Shown: positions 63,661 through 64,000 of the stretch, one piece after another | Position numbering within the stretch: the first letter of the stretch is position 1 | Layout of the letters: the number at the start of each line of letters is the position of its first letter | Assembly (NCBI GenBank): GCA_963971405.1 | Contig: OZ020489.1 | Span: forward strand, 35,683,047 to 35,747,046 | Length of the DNA: 64,000 nt | Source of the DNA: Psococerastis gibbosa | Lineage: Eukaryota; Arthropoda; Insecta; Psocodea; Psocidae | Direction of reading: 5' to 3' | Program-made: the position numbers and the translations under genes | The notes under the pieces: model-generated | The model's input: only the letters and a program-made list of their open reading frames with translations | What the model was told of the DNA's origin: nothing | The model's database searches: none

Positions 63661-64000
63661 AGGCTACTAGTGTATTTTAAAGTACTTTATCATAACTAAT
63701 TCGTTATAAAACCAGTCTCATGGGCATTACCAAATTCTCACACCCGATCCAAATATGAATGGAAACTTCGTTCACATAATTGCTACCTACAGAATCATCG
63801 CGAGAGTAGGCAGCAGAATTTTAAATTTCAGTTCTACCAACATGATGCAATGCGGTATAACAAATTTATGCAAAAACACATTAATGATTCTTATCCAGAT
63901 ATACCTACTAATGTATAAGCACAGTACACCATGTCCGGGTGTATGATTTGAAGAGTAGGTCCTGTTTTTCAATGTTGGATTCATGTATTTTTATGAGGCA
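63661..64000. other. No recognisable feature
   Basis: Intronic sequence to the end of the window; small overlapping ORFs only. Confidence 0.4.

Overview
The window looks like one long stretch of an AT-rich, repeat-laden animal nuclear chromosome, most likely from an insect or other arthropod. Three things point that way: three spliced protein-coding exons separated by long non-coding gaps, many tRNA- and 5S-derived SINEs and 5'-truncated non-LTR retrotransposon ends, and many short inverted-repeat DNA transposons with intact target-site duplications. I cannot name the species from sequence alone. There is no operon, no prokaryotic gene and no CRISPR array.

The only host gene I can support is on the + strand. 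Its exons are 42890-43486, 43833-43961 and 61541-61749. They have canonical AG/GT borders and matching splice phases, and join into one open frame of about 311 codons. The middle exon carries a short motif close to the one I remember from the N-terminal part of CASZ1/Castor zinc-finger transcription factors, so I call the gene castor-like (cas). Only the acidic, Ser/Pro-rich N-terminal half is here. The start codon must lie upstream (in the first 42.9 kb or before the window) and the zinc fingers downstream of the window.

Layout: 1-42889 is sequence upstream of the first recognised exon, either intron or 5' flank, filled with mobile elements. 43487-43832 is a short intron. 43962-61540 is a 17.6 kb intron holding tandem arrays (45.6-46.65, 49.7-50.3 and 53.3-54.35 kb), LINE ends, SINEs and MITEs. 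61750-64000 is the start of a further intron containing two inverted-repeat elements.

Repeat families defined by comparison within the window: (1) a SINE whose 5' end resembles 5S rRNA, with two alternative 3' ends; (2) an abundant tRNA-headed SINE (family A) with an AAATAAATAAGGAC-type tail; (3) a second tRNA-like SINE (family E), every copy of which is in + orientation; (4) a third tRNA-like family (family D), part of which forms a 226-bp tandem array; (5) several LINE lineages represented by the last codons of the reverse transcriptase ORF, many with a (GAA)n 3' tail; (6) at least nine short DNA elements with 8-bp target duplications of hAT type, often with poly-G/poly-C runs just inside their ends; (7) larger palindromic MITEs with 3-bp TAA/TTA duplications. 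Nested insertions give a relative chronology in several places.
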